From: Amylostereum areolatum
Taxonomy: Eukaryota > Basidiomycota > Agaricomycetes > Russulales > Stereaceae
NCBI GenBank assembly: GCA_012932865.1
Contig: SAXG01000086.1
Span: 1-64,000, forward strand
Reading direction: 5' to 3'
DNA length: 64,000 nt
In this document: piece after piece, positions 46,021-59,074 of the stretch
How positions within the stretch are numbered: the stretch's first letter is position 1
Layout of the letters: each line of letters opens with the position of its first letter
Notes under the pieces: model-generated
What the model saw: the letters and a program-made list of their open reading frames with translations, nothing else
Told to the model about the DNA's origin: nothing
The model's database searches: none
Translations under genes and position numbers: made by a program

Positions 46021-47428
46021 ATGTCGGAGAAACTCTTGGTGCCCACGTTCAAGCTCAACGATGGAACCGAGGTTCGTTGCATAGAATTGTATCGCGAAAC
46101 GTTTCCTAAACAGTTACCAGATCCCAGCCATCGCGTTCGGTACTGGCAGTGTACACAAAGGCGAGGTGAGAGATAACGTGTTATCTCAGGCGTTATGCTC
46201 AGATGCTTGACAGGACGTGTCGGGGCTCGTCGATAACGCGTTGCAAGCTGGGTTCTCCCACATTGATACATCTGCCAGTGCGTGCACACGTTCACCGCCA
46301 ACCACCGACCCCCGACGTGCCCCTCGCTCGGTACAGTCTACAAGAACGAGGAGTATGTGGGAACTGCGATAAGGGAGAGCGGCCTCGATAGGTCTGAGCT
46401 GTACATCACGACCAAGTTCGACGGCGGGGACATCGAGGACGAGCTTCACACGAGTCTCTCCAAGGTACATTTTTTCCTCGGTCACTGTTTTCGGCCTCGT
46501 TTAACGTGCTTCGTTTAGATTGGGGTCAAGTTTGTGGATCTATACTTGATTCACTTCCCCCAAGCTATTACGAATGAAGCATTGGAAGACGGGTGGGCTC
46601 AGTTTGAGAAGCTGCAAGAGGACGGGCTCACGAAGTGCGTACCCTGCCTTTTCATTCTGGAATGGAATCATGATACTGTGTTTACGTTGACAGGAGCATC
46701 GGTGTCAGCAACTTCCAAGTAGAACACCTACAGAGAGTCCTCCGGGTCGCCACGGTCGTCCCCACAGTGAACCAGGTGCGTACCCCGATGTCACCCTCTC
46801 CGCTACGCTGACTTCTCTTAGATCCGTTTCCACCCTTACAACTATGCATCTTGGAAAGAACTTTTGGAGCTTTCCGCGAAGAACAACATCGTGATTGAAG
46901 CATACAGCAGCCTCACGTACGTCGTCCTTGAAGTTCCCGAAGACCCTCTTCTCAAACTTTTACCAGTCCTATTACCTCCATGCCCGGCGGACCCTTGGAC
47001 CCCGTCCTCGCGAAGCTTTCCAAACGTATTGGCGGAACCCCTACCCAGGTTATATTCAAATGGGTTCTCGCGAAGGGCGCGGTCGTCGTTACAACCAGTT
47101 CGAAGCGGGAACGCTTGGACGAGTATCTCGCTGCTCCATCCCTACGTGCGTACTATTCATGTCACCGCAAGCGCTTCCAGCTAACCTGCTTTTCTTAGCC
47201 GATCTTACCGCCGACGAGATTGCAGAGATCGACGCGGCTGGCGCAAATCCTCCCAGCGCTCTACGGTCTTGGTGCTACCGCAAGCTGCGTTGGAATCGGT
47301 CCAACCTGGCTCATTCTCTGATGCTTGCATACCGCTCTATCCTAACCGCCTTCATCATATGTCTTCTACTTCGCATCATTTCACTCACGGCTCGTACGGC
47401 AACGGAACTAGTTTACCAAGCGCTGTAG
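46021..47428 (+). CDS. Aldo-keto reductase with a C-terminal membrane segment
   Basis: NADPH-dependent reductase of the AKR superfamily. The ATG at 46021 reads MSEKLLVPTFKLNDGTE, then IPAIAFGTGSVHKG. The catalytic tetrad is visible: Asp in SHIDTSA, Tyr in VYKNEEYVG, Lys in YITTKFDGG and His in YLIHFPQ. SIGVSNF and NQIRFHPY follow, and QVIFKWVLAKGAVVVTTSS forms the cofactor-binding end of the barrel. Six or so introns keep frame. After the usual end (LTADEIAEIDAAGANPPS) the protein continues with a basic stretch and a hydrophobic helix, MLAYRSILTAFIICLLLRII, suggesting tail anchoring to a membrane. Substrate is unknown. It is divergent from the FMO gene. Confidence 0.9.
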
Positions 47429-47699
47429 ATTCTGAGCAACTGAGGACATCTTTCTCCATTCGCGCCCACACACATAGGATATGTATACCGTCTTCATATG
47501 CATCTCCCACCTTCTGCTGCCCTAAGGGCCAAGACCAATGTAATTTCTGTAGAGCCACACTGAAAGGCAAGGGAGTCACGGGTCTACGTACGCGCCATAG
47601 TCCGGACTCCGGCGTCACTTACTTATAACAAAACCACGACATGTGCCGAAGAGTTCGAACAAAGTTGCCGCCCATCTTCCTTCCCTCTCTTCACTCGAC

Positions 47700-49917
47700 A
47701 TGCTTCGCTCGACCACTCGAGTCTCTGCCGCGAGAATAGGCCTTCGACCCCCACTCCTCCGACCGCGGTGGTTGCGATACTCCTCGACGCAACCGTTCAA
47801 GCTCGAGCCCAAGTCGGAACCACCCGTCACCAAAATCGTCCTGGGATGTGGAGCGCTCGGTCTCGCAGCGCTGGTGGGCTACATAATCGGACAACACACG
47901 GAACCCCCCTCCTCATATCGGTACGCGGAGGGTTCCGAAGCTCGCTACGTTGTCGAGCGACTACGCACGGCGCTCCCTGGAACGAACAAAGTATCAACGG
48001 AGCCTCAAGTGCTGCAGTCGTATGGCTTCTCGGAAAACTCTTACCACCCAAGCGCGCCCCATGTCGTCGTCGTCAGGCCGGAGAGCACTGAGGATGTCGT
48101 GGAGGTGGTGAACATCGCTCGAGGGCACAAGATGCCTATCATTCCGTACAGCGGGGCGACGAGCTTGGAGGGGCATTTCGCCGGAGTACGCATCTCTTTT
48201 CTTCGTCTCTGGCAGGCGCTGATGGGCGTAGTATCCGACAGGAAGCATATGCCTCGACATGTCTGGCATGAACAAGATTTTGAAGATCAACGGTGCGTGG
48301 AACGCTTGTCGTATTGCAGCACTGTTCCCTTATACTATCATGCAGCCGACGACGGCGACCTCGTTTGCCAGGCTGGCGCTCGATGGGAGGACATCAACGA
48401 GACTTTGAAAGAGCAAGGTATACCCCTCTTCTTCCCTGTAAGTATCCATCTATCCTTGTTGAACCTCTTCTCACCAACACATCCCAGCTTGACCCAGGAC
48501 CAGGAGCAGTACGTCCAGCTCATTCGCTACGTTCTACCATCACCTAAGTAAATTCGATGCAGACTATTGGCGGTATGGTCGGGACCGGCTGCTCTGGAAG
48601 TAAGCACCTCGAGCTCTGCGCAAATGACGCCATCTGACGCCTCCCTCGCAGCAAACGCCGTGCGATACGGCACTGCGCGAAGCGAGTGGTTCCTCAACCT
48701 CGTATGTTCCTTAACATTTGCTTCCCGTCGCACATTCCTCACGAGTCACCGCCGTGTCCATAGACTGTCGTGCTACCCAATGGCAAGGTTATCAAAACGA
48801 AAAGACGTGCACGGAAATCTGCCACGGGTTTCGATGCAACCAAATTGTTCATCGGTGCAGAGGGCACGCTCGGCATCGTGACAGAGGGTTCGTTATCCTT
48901 GGCTGGTACCTACGTTGAGGCTCATTTTTTTTTCTCCAGCGACGCTACGACTGGCTCCGCTGGTCCCAACCAAGGTAGCCATGGCTCAGTTCCCGGACGT
49001 TGAACATGCCGTCAGGGCCGTGCAAGACATCCTCAACTCGCCGTACGGCAGTCATATACGTAGGTCTTTCCAGGTAGTCCTGTCCGTCCCCGGCTGACAT
49101 TCGGTTAGAGTGTGTTGAATTGCTCGACGACAAAAGTAAGGCCTTGTGCATCATGGCCTTGTTATTCAATGCTAATTCAACTTCAGTGATGGATGCCATC
49201 AACAGCGCCGGGCTCGTCGACCGCCCCCTCCCCGTACAGGACACTCTCTTCTTTAAGCTCCAGGGCTCCCCCGAAGCCATCGCGCTCACGGCCAAGACCG
49301 TCCAATCGCTCGTGCGCGCCCACAAAAGCTCCAAATTCACGTTCGCCGCCACGGACGCGGAGGCCGCGAATCTCTGGCAGAATCGCAAGTACGCGCTCAT
49401 GTCGACGATCCAGAGCGTTCCCGGTTCGCGCTGCTGGACGACGGACGTGTGCGTGCCGGTATCGCGCCTGCCCGAACTTGTGTATGCGACCAAGGAGGAT
49501 ATGGCGAAGGAGGGCATACAATCGACGATTGTGGGGCATGTGGGCGACGGGAATTTCCATGCGCTGATGCTGTTTAAGGACGAGGAGGAGCTGAGCAGGG
49601 TCAAGGACGCTGTCCATAGGCTTATTGAACGTGCGATCGCGCTGGATGGGACGTGTGAGTGGTCTGCCTTCGGTGGTGGGTGACGAAGACTGATGGACTG
49701 TTACTAGGTACGGGCGAGCACGGAGTGGGCGTGGGCAAGAAGGAGTACCTGGTCGAGGAGCTTGGGGAGGGTACCGTCGAGCTGATGTGGGCCGTCAAGA
49801 AAGCTGTGGATCCTCATAACATTATGAACCCGGGAAAGGTGCCTTCCTTTCACTCATGCCGTTGATAGCGGTGCTAACATTTTTATATAGTTATATCCCG
49901 ACCTTGACAAGCACTAA
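47700..49917 (+). CDS. dld1: Mitochondrial D-lactate dehydrogenase (cytochrome), DLD type
   Basis: FAD enzyme of the mitochondrial inner membrane that oxidises D-lactate to pyruvate and passes electrons to cytochrome c. The ATG at 47700 starts MLRSTTRVSAARIGLRPPLL, an arginine-rich presequence, followed by the membrane segment KIVLGCGALGLAALVGYIIG. The FAD-binding (PCMH) domain shows PHVVVVRPESTEDVVEVVNI, IPYSGATSLEGHFAGYPTG, GSICLDMSGMNKILKIN, GATIGGMVGTGCSGTNAVRY and LFIGAEGTLGIVTE. The C-terminal oxidase domain shows VGHVGDGNFHALMLF and the signature GEHGVGVGKK, and ends NIMNPGKLYPDLDKH. The intron after HFAG must use the second AG (TAG near 48230) to keep frame. Complete and intact. About 270 bp separate it from the AKR stop. 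Confidence 0.93.
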
Positions 49918-50566
49918 GTCGCCATGTACATATCTATCTATGGACGGATGCTGGATGGGGCATGCTTATCATAAGTGTTATTATAAGCGTCTACCCTAAA
50001 CGATATGATACCCGAGCCCCAGGTGGGCTGTGGCTTTGCTGAGCGGCATCTGAGTCGTTCGGCGTCTGCCATCGGCGAGATCTTGAAACCCCGCCACCGC
50101 CTACGAACCAGTCCACCTAGCTCCCGTCGCCCACTCGGGGTTTCGTCTGAATGGCCCCCGCCACCAGATACCATGGGACAGGCCAACCCTTTCGTGACTG
50201 GTCCGAACGGCTTCATGGTGGTCTGTGATCCATTTATGGGAGGCAATTACCCTCTTGTTCTCGACAGGAGTTTTCGACGCAGTGCGCTTGGATGTGCTGG
50301 AGTGACGCCATCTGATCCAGCGGTTGTTCTTAGGCGATTCGGCCAATGAAATGCTCGAAGCGACGATATAGGAACCTTCGGTAAGGCTGACAATGACCCC
50401 GACACAGATTATCATTCGCGATCGTGATCCTTCGTCTCGACTTGGTGTACGAATTCAACGCTAGGAAGGCTATGTGCATACGCGAGTAGTGCTCGTGTAA
50501 GATCAAGACGGAAGGCCTGGACCGTTTCTGGCTTATAAGGTAGCTCTGGCCAGTCACAAGTCATTC
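49918..50566. other. Intergenic region left of the transposon
   Basis: No gene recognised. Probably 3' flank of the D-lactate dehydrogenase gene. Confidence 0.5.
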
Positions 50567-50582
50567 CGCATCGGCAAAAGTG
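50567..50582 (+). repeat. Candidate left terminal inverted repeat
   Basis: CGCATCGGCAAAAGTG, exact reverse complement of 59075-59090. An ACAAG pentamer lies 6 bp further out, matched by CTTGT at the same distance on the right. Confidence 0.55.
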
Positions 50583-50972
50583 TCAAACTCTCCCAAGGGT
50601 TATATATACCAATATATAGGCTGTAAACGTATATAAACCCTGAAAACCCTGGAATGCGTAGAATAATCCGGACGGGACTCTATTCTAAAATAAGACACCT
50701 CCGGTTCTTCCAAGGCGAATATATGGCGAGCATATATGGCCGGAATTCTTTGCATTGACCTTGAACTGATGCACAAGCATGCATTACAGCACGACAAATG
50801 GATACAATTGCGGATGATACAGGCAGTACAGACAGGCGGTACGATAAGAATACAGATGTGTCCGTCGGCGTCCGAATCTCTACACCGTAGCACACAGCAT
50901 CACCAATCGACTCTGTCGGCAGTCATGGTGAGCAAGGTAGGGGGAGAAACACAGTAGGTACACTCACGACGT

Positions 50973-53621
50973 CTAGCCCGGCGCACCGGCATTCGCTCGC
51001 GTCAAGCGAGTCGAACGAGATCCACTGGCGGCAGGTTGCGCCAAATGCTTCACCTTGCGCTTTTTCTGTGCCGGGAGTTTCGGATGGTCGGTAGTGTCGA
51101 GCGACTTGTTGACAATCGGCGACAGGTCACCGGTGTCTGGTCCTGGGAAAGAAAAATACGGTGAGCAAGGTGTAGGACATGACAAGCTCGAATCATACCG
51201 TCTTTAGATGCATTCCCCTCCTCGTCTGAAGACCAAGGACTGAGCCAAGTGGGCTCAACAGGGAGGCCCGTCCCGTGTTTCTTCTTTGACGCTCCAAGAC
51301 GCTGCACCTTCTCCGATGTTGAGGCAGGCTTCGTCAAGCTAGGAGCGTTAGGCGGGCTTGTAACTAAAAGGGAACCTTCGGCCTCGATGTCTTCCGCTTC
51401 TGGGAGCACAAGGGTCAGATCCAAGATGAGCCGAGATCGGGGCAGTCTTACCGTCATCGTCGAGGGGCATACTCTGTTTTGGCTTGCGCCTGGGGAGAGA
51501 ACATGGAGCCGGGCTCGACGAAGTGCTCCTTGCGTCACCATCTACACTGAAGTCAGCGGCAAGATGGTCAGAGAGCTTATAAACCCACCGGCAGCAGCAG
51601 GGGTCGGAAAATGAGTACGTCCCGCTGAGGGAGACTCTTCCCGGTGTTCATCCGCGTCAGTGTCATCTCGGCCAGGTTTATTCTTTGACACTGTCGCGTT
51701 GGCAGGACGTGCGCGAGGAGGAGGTTCGGGGGCCGAGACGATACTTGACTGGGAACCTAGTGATGCATGCCATGACGCCACGCCAGCGAGAGACCCAGGA
51801 ATATTTGATAGTGAGTATAGTTCAAAAACAAACGAGAATTACGGACATGTACCTTCGGGCGAGGATGTCCTGGGTAAATCTTCTGGTTCAGAAGAGCTTG
51901 AGGATAACTTAGACGGTCGATCCCTTGCTTGCTTGTTGCGCGCGGCGATGAGAGCTGAGAATCCTGGGCTCGAGTCATCGGACTCGCTTCCCGAGTCGTC
52001 AATCTTCTCGAAGACCTCGCTAATGACGATTTCAGTACATGGATAGCGTGAAATCGACGGACATACTTCGTGATCGCCTTGAGAGTCGCTTGCTGCCACT
52101 CGCCATCGGGGTCGACAGAAAAGAGTTGGACTACGGTGTCGTAAAATTCGACATAGCTGAACTTTCCGTACTTGAGGATCTTGTTCCAGCTGGACCACGA
52201 CGTCGCTGCAAAATGAGCCTGAAACGATCAGTTGGTATCGAGCCCAGAAGAAACACAACGCCGTACCTGGACTGCAACGTAGGCGACGCCCTCGGGCGTT
52301 GCTTCGGAGATGCCAGTGATCTTGGAGTTGCATGCGCGAGACGACTTATTTTCGCCCTTAATCGCAGACGATGGCGAGGTGAAAATATGTCGGTAGCACT
52401 GTGAGTGGTTGTGAGAGTGTACGCGCGCGGCCTGGTAACATGAAGCATACCCTGAGAAAATACTCTCCGAGGCCAAAGCCTGAGAGAGCGTCGTTCTTGT
52501 CCCAGAGATATCCTTCGAATAAGAATGTTGGTAGTTTGTCTTCTTTACTGGAGAGCTCTAAGCGGCCCGATCGAAGGTTTTCGAGCGTTCTACGGGGCCG
52601 GTTTGTGAGCCATCAACATGGTTCGAGTGAGACGTACTTGGTTGGGTTGTTGTCAAACTGCCTGAGGTACTTGACAGGACAGATTAGTCGACCGAGCTGC
52701 ATGTGGTTCAACCCACGGTCGCTTTTGATTCCGGGGTCGATGGCAGGCACGAGAGGATTGGTCTTGAAGTCACCAGATGGTGCGTATCGCGGGACGGCCT
52801 CCTTGAGTTTATTGGAGTCCGCCGACCGTGCACCGGAGCTTGCATCCATAACCTATGATAAGGAAAACACAGACAAGGATTAGAGTGCATGTATGCGCGC
52901 AATGATTTACCTTGCGAAGAGATATCTCAAGAAGGCTGCTCTTCTCGTTCTTGACAAAGAAGGTAAGGAGCGGGGAGAGCGCTAGAATCTTGCAATATAA
53001 GGTGTACATAACAGTTTCTTCGTCGGTCCTAGCGATGTATGCGGTGAGACCGAGAGCAATATAGAGGGAGCGGAAGCGTACATGCGCGACTTCGATTTTG
53101 AGCGGTCGCGAGTGATCCCAACCCGGAAGATCTTGTCAAGGTCCAGGTGGAAGCCAACGCTCCGGATAACAGCCCGACCAAGCTTTCCAAGGACCGTCTT
53201 CTGACACACCGTTCTAGCGAGGCCGGGGTAGGTATCAAACCTCCAACAACAACAAAAAACATCTCGGAGACTCACAGGTTGAGCTTCGGGCTTGGGCTAC
53301 CACTAACGTCTGTAGGGGGTTTCTTCGTTGATCTGTTCAAGCATGACATTTTCAGTTCGGGTGCATACATTCACCAGAGAAGAATACGCACTTGTGTGTC
53401 TTTTTGGACGAACCAGATTTTTGTACTTCCTGGGACGACTCCTGTAGGGATGGTGTCCTAGTAACGCGCGTCGGGGGCTTGTTAACCGGCAATGACGCCT
53501 CTTTGACCTCGAAGTGGGAGCGACGCAGTTTGGACTTTTTCTGTCGGTGACTCGGAGAAGGGGAAGGAAGAGGATCCTCGTCGTCAGATGCTGATGGAGA
53601 AGGACGAGCACGTTTAGGCAT
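50973..53621 (-). CDS. DUF6698-like basidiomycete protein, putative transposon companion
   Basis: Protein of a basidiomycete family without known function. The ATG at 53621 starts MPKRARPSPSASDDEDPLPS, a basic Ser-rich region that could be a nuclear-localisation segment. Core blocks after splicing: AVPRYAPSGDFKTNPLVPAI, DRGLNHMQLGRLICPVKYLR, GYLWDKNDALSGFGLGEY, DIFTSPSSAIKGENKSSRAC, and ATPEGVAYVAVQAHFAATSW, then FYDTVVQLFSVDP. This order (N-terminal helices, GRLLCP-like motif, LxxSxxLxxxYxHIFTSPSS, ...VAYVATQ) is that of DUF6698. The C-terminal third is low-complexity, with Ser/Asp/Glu runs, and ends RSTRLTRANAGAPG. Many introns; some internal joins are uncertain. Its start lies only 173 bp from the divergent transposase start, so they probably share a promoter. 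Confidence 0.7.
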
Positions 53622-53794
53622 TGCGAGGAGGATAAGTATGGGGGGGACGTGGTGGGTAGAAGAGAGGATAACGGCATAATCGCCATTGACTTTGCGTCTA
53701 GGATCACGTGGTACGCGTTCAATTGCAACTTGAGAATTTCGCGTCTCGCTTGCTCCAACCTGCCTCAGGCCTCACGCGCACAACCCGTCCCACC

Positions 53795-56700
53795 ATGTCC
53801 TCCTCCTCTTCATTTCAATGTGATGGTTGTGGTGCATATTTTGCAGACGACCGCCGCGCTCTTCGAGTCCATGAGCGAAAATGCGCTGGATTCCGGAAGG
53901 TACACTCATTCACAGCACTCTTCAAGAGGAAACATTCGGTGGAGGATACAGACGGAGACGAGAGAAAGAAACGCGTCCGGATACAAGAAGGATATTGCTC
54001 AGATGGTATCTCTGAGGTACGCTTTTTTTCCCGTCCAAAGCTGTCTGATTTAATGCGGCATGAAGGCCTCCGAACGAGCTCTGTCCCCTACGAGCAACAT
54101 GGACCTTACGCGCTCACCGGTATGCTACCTATGTCACCATATCAACTCACCGCATACTTACAGAAAGCTTAATTTTAGAGCCTCAACCATTGCTCACCTG
54201 AAGAAAACAACTCAAGCCCCCCGCCGCCGGAAGTGGCTTTCAAGTCACAGCGCTCTGGTCGTGCTCTCAAATTTCCCAAACGATATACCGACTTTCAACC
54301 CGAAGCACACATGTCGCTCCCCCACATGCCTCCTTCTCGCCGTCAAATACTGGCTCAAGCTCGCCTCACCGCTCTCAATAACCCCTGCGCCATCTCAGAA
54401 GTCTCGGAGACTCCAAGTGTAGAGAGCATCGTCTTTGCCGAGCCCCTCGACACAACCGTTACAACAGAGCCCAACAACATGGGCCTATTCCGGGTCTATC
54501 CACGTCGCCCAACCATAGACCCATTGGAGGGTGAGTCTCTCGACAGTGTGTGCGACGCGCCAACTCTCGCTGCCCCTCCTCCCATCCCCGATGATTTTGT
54601 CACATATGGCCCGCCACGCCCTACTCCTGTCAATATGAAGACGGGGGAGCCCTTCTCCAGCGTCGCAGCCGCGGTCATGATGGGCTGGAAGGACTCTGGC
54701 GGCATCCTCAAGTCAGGATCAGAGGTCAACCGCCTCACGCGGATGATGCAGGCGGAAGGGTTCGAGGCCGAGGACCTGGAAGATTTCAACTACAAAGTGG
54801 AAAACAAGAAGCTGGAAGATCATCTCAACAGCTTTCCGGCTGCAGACGGATGGCGAGAGACCTCCATTCAGATCCCTCTTCCATGTGAAGGGGAATCCTG
54901 GCCGAGCGAGGGGGAGGCTCCACACCTCGAGGTTGATGGAATATTTTACAGGCCACTTCTCGAGGTTGTTGTCGGGCTCTTCCAAGGCGAGAACGCTAAG
55001 ACGTTCCACATGACCCCATTCAAACAGTTCTGGCAACGGAGCCCCGACGTTGAACCTGAACGGCTCTACTCGGAGATCTACACATCTGACGCAATGCTTG
55101 AAGCCGACGAAGAGGTCCACAACATCCAACTCACTCCTGGGGATCGTCCCGACGTCCCGCGTGTTGTAGCCGCCATGATGGGAAGTTCCGATGAGACTCA
55201 GCTCGCCAACTTCGGTCCCGCATCTCTCTGGCCAGGGTACATTCAGTCCGGCAACCAAACCAAGTATGTACGATGTCGGCCTACGTGTCGTGCCTGCCAG
55301 CACGTTCTCTACATGAAGAAGGTATGTTTTCTTTCATTTGCATGCTCGGACTTCATAGCTCACACACGGGAATATACTTCAGCTCCCCGCCGACTTCCAA
55401 GACATATATACACGAGAGCATGGTATTCCCGCGAGTGCAGCGGTGCTCACCCACTGTAAGCGCGAGCTCTTCCATGCAATATGGATGCTCCTCTTGGATG
55501 AGGAGTTCATGCACGCCTACCACCACGGTGTCGTTGTCATGTGCGGCGACGGTATCGTCCGACGCATCTTCCCTCGGTTCTTCACGTATTCTGCGGACTA
55601 TCCCGAAAAGTAAGCACATTTATAGCCTCTATTGTAGCCGATGTCTGACTGGATCATAGGGTCATCCTCGCAAGTATCAAATACCTTGGCGCCTGCCCGT
55701 GTCCTCGGTGTATCGTACCCAAAGACCAAATCAAAGATCTAGGGAAAACCGTGGATATCAACCGCCGCGAGCGCAACGCTCGGGTCAGTACTGACATTGA
55801 GCGTCGTGCGGTGGAGAAGGCACGCAAGATGATCTTCGAAAAGGGCGTACCGGTCAACTCTGCTCGCATAGATGTGGTCCTCGGCGGCAAGGGCTTGCTC
55901 CCCGTTCGAGTGCGCATACTTCCCTTGACATCAGCACGTTCGTGCCGTCGTTAATATTACCTCCCAGAATGCGTTCGCCACACGCCTCGGCCCCTCAGGA
56001 TTCAACCACTATCGCATGCTCACCAACGATCTTCTGCACGAGTTTGAGTTAGGAGTCTGGAAGAACACGTTCATCCATTTGCTGCGGCTTCTTTTTGCCA
56101 TGGGCGGAACACGCGTCAATGAGCTCAATAAGCGGTCAGTCTCATCTGAGCTATAATCCACCTCGACTCATGTTTCTGTGTAAAGCTTTCGTAACACGCC
56201 TGCGTTTGGGCGAGAAACTATACGACCTTTCACTCACAACACTTCCGCCATGAAGCAACTGGCAGCGCGAAACTTTGAGGACATCCTTCAGGTGTGTACT
56301 AACCCTTCGTCGCTCGGCCTGGGGCTGCTGCTGACCCTACAAACATTTAGTGTTCTATCCCCGTGTTCGAGGGGCTTTTTATTTCCGACAACGAGCCAGA
56401 CAATCATGTCCACGACAAAATTGTCATGGATCTCCTTTTCGATCTCTGCACCTGGCATGGGTATGCGAAGATGCGCGTCCACACGGAAACTACAATTGCC
56501 GCCTTTCGCACTGTCACTCAATCTCTCGGCACTTCCTTCCGACGGTTTCAATCCAAGACGTGCCAGCATTGGATAGCATCTGAACTTCCTCAAGAGACAC
56601 AAGCTCGTGGTCGGAAGAAGGCGGCACTTGCAAAAAAAAACGGGACCGCTGTCGACGCGACTTCATCGCGCGGTCCCAAAAGAAAAGAGTTTACCGTCCT

Positions 56701-58232
56701 CACCTCGAGCAAGTACCACATGCTTGGCTACTATCCGGATTCCATCGTGTGGGTGGGTACAACGGAGTCTTATAGCACACAAACTGTAAGGTACTCAATG
56801 CCTTCCTTGCTTCACTCTGAGCTGACAACCATTGAACTTATGGACAGTTTGAACTTGAGCACGGATACAGCAAGAAGAATTTCGCCTTGACCAACAAGAA
56901 CCAATGGCTCAAACAGCTGGCGAAGATCGAGACTCGGCGGCGATTCATGCACGGCGCTACAGACCCTGGGGAGGAGCCGAACGCGCGTCGCAAGCGGAAA
57001 ACGGCCACAGAGGATCCTCTCCCTCACACCCCTCCTGCACAACATTATCACATCTCCAACTCTCGAAGGACATCAAGCTTCATATCCGACTTCTTGGATG
57101 ACCGCGACGCAGATCCGGCCTTTGACCGCGATGTAAGACATTTTCTCTTTGTTTCGATACCAGTGGCTGAGCTCTAGCCTGCAGACGTTCATCCCTAGCC
57201 TCAAAGACCATATGCTCGCGCGCATACACGACTGCGCTTTCGACGGGGATGAGCTCCAATACTCCCCAGAGGCGCGCGCGCGCATTCACATCCGCAACGA
57301 CAAGTTCTATCACCATCGGACCTTTAGAATCAACTACACAAGCTACGACGTCCGCCGCCAGCAAGACACCGTCAACCCTCGCACCCGCGCCGACATCATG
57401 GTCCTTGCGCCTTGCGAGGAGGAAGGCGTTCTTCCCAAGCACCCTTATTGGTACGCACGCGTGGTGAACGTCTTCCATGTTGAGTACAACTACGCCCACC
57501 CGGAGCGCGTTGAACCGACAGTCGGGCGAAGCTCAAAGGCGAAGCTACAGCATATGGATATTTTGTATGTTCGTTGGTTTGGTTTGGACACATCCCAGCC
57601 GAGCGGGTGGAATGCCAAGCGGTTGCCCAGTGTCGGCTTCATCGACGGGGCAGGACCCGATGCCTTTAGCTTTCTGGACCCGGGTCAGGTCGTTCGCGCC
57701 GCCTACGTGGTTCCTGCTTTCATGTATGGCCAAACGGACGAAATACTTGGCCCCTCCGTCGTTCGACAACCCAGGGAACACGACCTAGACTGGATGGTCT
57801 ATCATGTCAACGTGTTGCGTTACCTCTCGCTCCCTCATTTACTGCATCTCACATTCATGTAGGTTTCCTGATAGAGACATGATGATGCGTCACCGAGGCG
57901 GAGGCGTCGGGCACACCGTCACACGCGAGTACGATGAGCAGCTGGCGGAAGACCTGCACAGTTCTGGGGCGCTAACAGGTAGTATCCAACACGGGGACAT
58001 TACCATGGCTTCAGGCGGCGAAGAAGACGAGGATGAAGGCGAGGAGGGCGATGAAGAGGATGAAGGTGACAGCATCGATGAGGACGACGAAGGCGACGAT
58101 GGAGGCCTAGGATGGGACGAGGATGAAGAGGCTAGTGAGGATGAAGAACCTAGTGAGGATGAGGATGAGCTCGATGGCGAGGGAAACGACGACGAGGTGA
58201 TCTTGAACGAGTTCGGCTTCGCTCCGCCGTGA
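53795..58232 (+). CDS. Plavaka-type transposase
   Basis: Large DNA transposase of the basidiomycete Plavaka/KDZ-like class. The ATG at 53795 begins MSSSSSFQCDGCGAYFADDR, an N-terminal C2HC-like zinc finger (C-x2-C...H-x4-C). The long core follows: FRVYPRRPTIDPLEG, DGIFYRPLLEVVVGLFQGEN, HMTPFKQFWQRSPDVEPERL, HGVVVMCGDGIVRRIFPRFF, CPCPRCIVPKDQIKDLG, LTNDLLHEFELGVWKNTFIH, FRNTPAFGRETIRPFTHN, DLLFDLCTWHGYAKMRVHTE, and YSTQTGQFEHGYSKK. DLLHEFELGVWK and the CGDGIVRRIFPR block include acidic residues expected in the RNase-H-like core. The tail is very acidic (EEDEDEGEEGDEEDEGD) and ends ILNEFGFAPP. No stop or frameshift interrupts the exons I traced, so the gene may be active. AATAAA lies 83 bp past the stop. 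Confidence 0.85.
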
Positions 58233-58314
58233 CCTTCACTAGCTTTACTTTGGGGAAACCACACGCGTGTTTTGTGGCAGTATAAACATATTCATTGTGT
58301 TGTATGTACAAGCC

Positions 58315-58320
58315 AATAAA
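58315..58320 (+). terminator. Poly(A) signal of the transposase gene
   Basis: Canonical AATAAA located 83 bp downstream of the stop codon at 58232, followed by a GT-rich stretch (gggtgtgtg). Confidence 0.5.
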
Positions 58321-59074
58321 GCAGGGGTGTGTGATATACTACGGGCCGCTTTGCCTTTCTGAACGATGCCGCCGCTGAGGCTTCCGTCGGTACAGTACCT
58401 AGAAACCTAAAGGGTGTGGAAGGTTAGCAGAACATGGGACGGATGGGGTCAAGGGACGAGTGCCAAAGCTACAACGAGCGGCGCACGCGTCTGGCGCGCC
58501 AGTGCCAGGGCGTGACTCATCCGCTGACTTCGACGTGCACCCCACGAGAGCCGAGACGGATAGAGGGAGAATGGGAGGAAGACAGAGACGCAGAACAAAC
58601 GACTTACCAAGAGACTAGCAAGCTGAATAGCCATTCGGGTCCCGCGTGCACTGCGCTGCCGATCCCGACTGCTAACCGGTGCATGACGGTGTCTGGGCGA
58701 TATACAGTGCGGCGGAGTAGATGGCGCCGGGGAGGCCCGGTAGAGAAGTTCGATGACAGTGGGAGGAAGGAGGTTGACGAAGGACAAGGAACAACGAAGA
58801 GAGCGGGAGCAAAACATGAACTTGTAAAACACGTGACCCTCGGCGGCGACACGCGCGACAAGTCGAACTCAGAATACTACGTGGGGATGATTGCATTAGG
58901 GTAGAATGCTTCGAGATTTAAATACAAGGTATTCTATGGCGTGAAGGCTAATGAAGGTCGGCGAAATAGCTTGTTCAAGGCCGGAATCGTAGGCATTGGT
59001 AATATACAGGCCTGGAATGGAACCTGTCGCCTGAGGTCACCTGGAATAGATCGAAATGGGCTACCTTTTTTCGG

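Noticed and set aside
48187..48300. Apparent frame loss in D-lactate dehydrogenase after HFAG
   Set aside because: Using the acceptor TAG near 48230 gives YPTGSICLDMSGMNK in frame; the gene is intact.
54000..54190. Possible frameshift in the transposase N-terminal region
   Set aside because: An intron from gtacgc (about 54018) to an AG near 54178 restores frame into SLNHCSPEENNSSPPPPEVA, so no break is needed.
57890..58264. Ser-rich minus-strand open frame
   Set aside because: It is the complement of the acidic tail of the transposase (GAG/GAT runs read as CTC/ATC).
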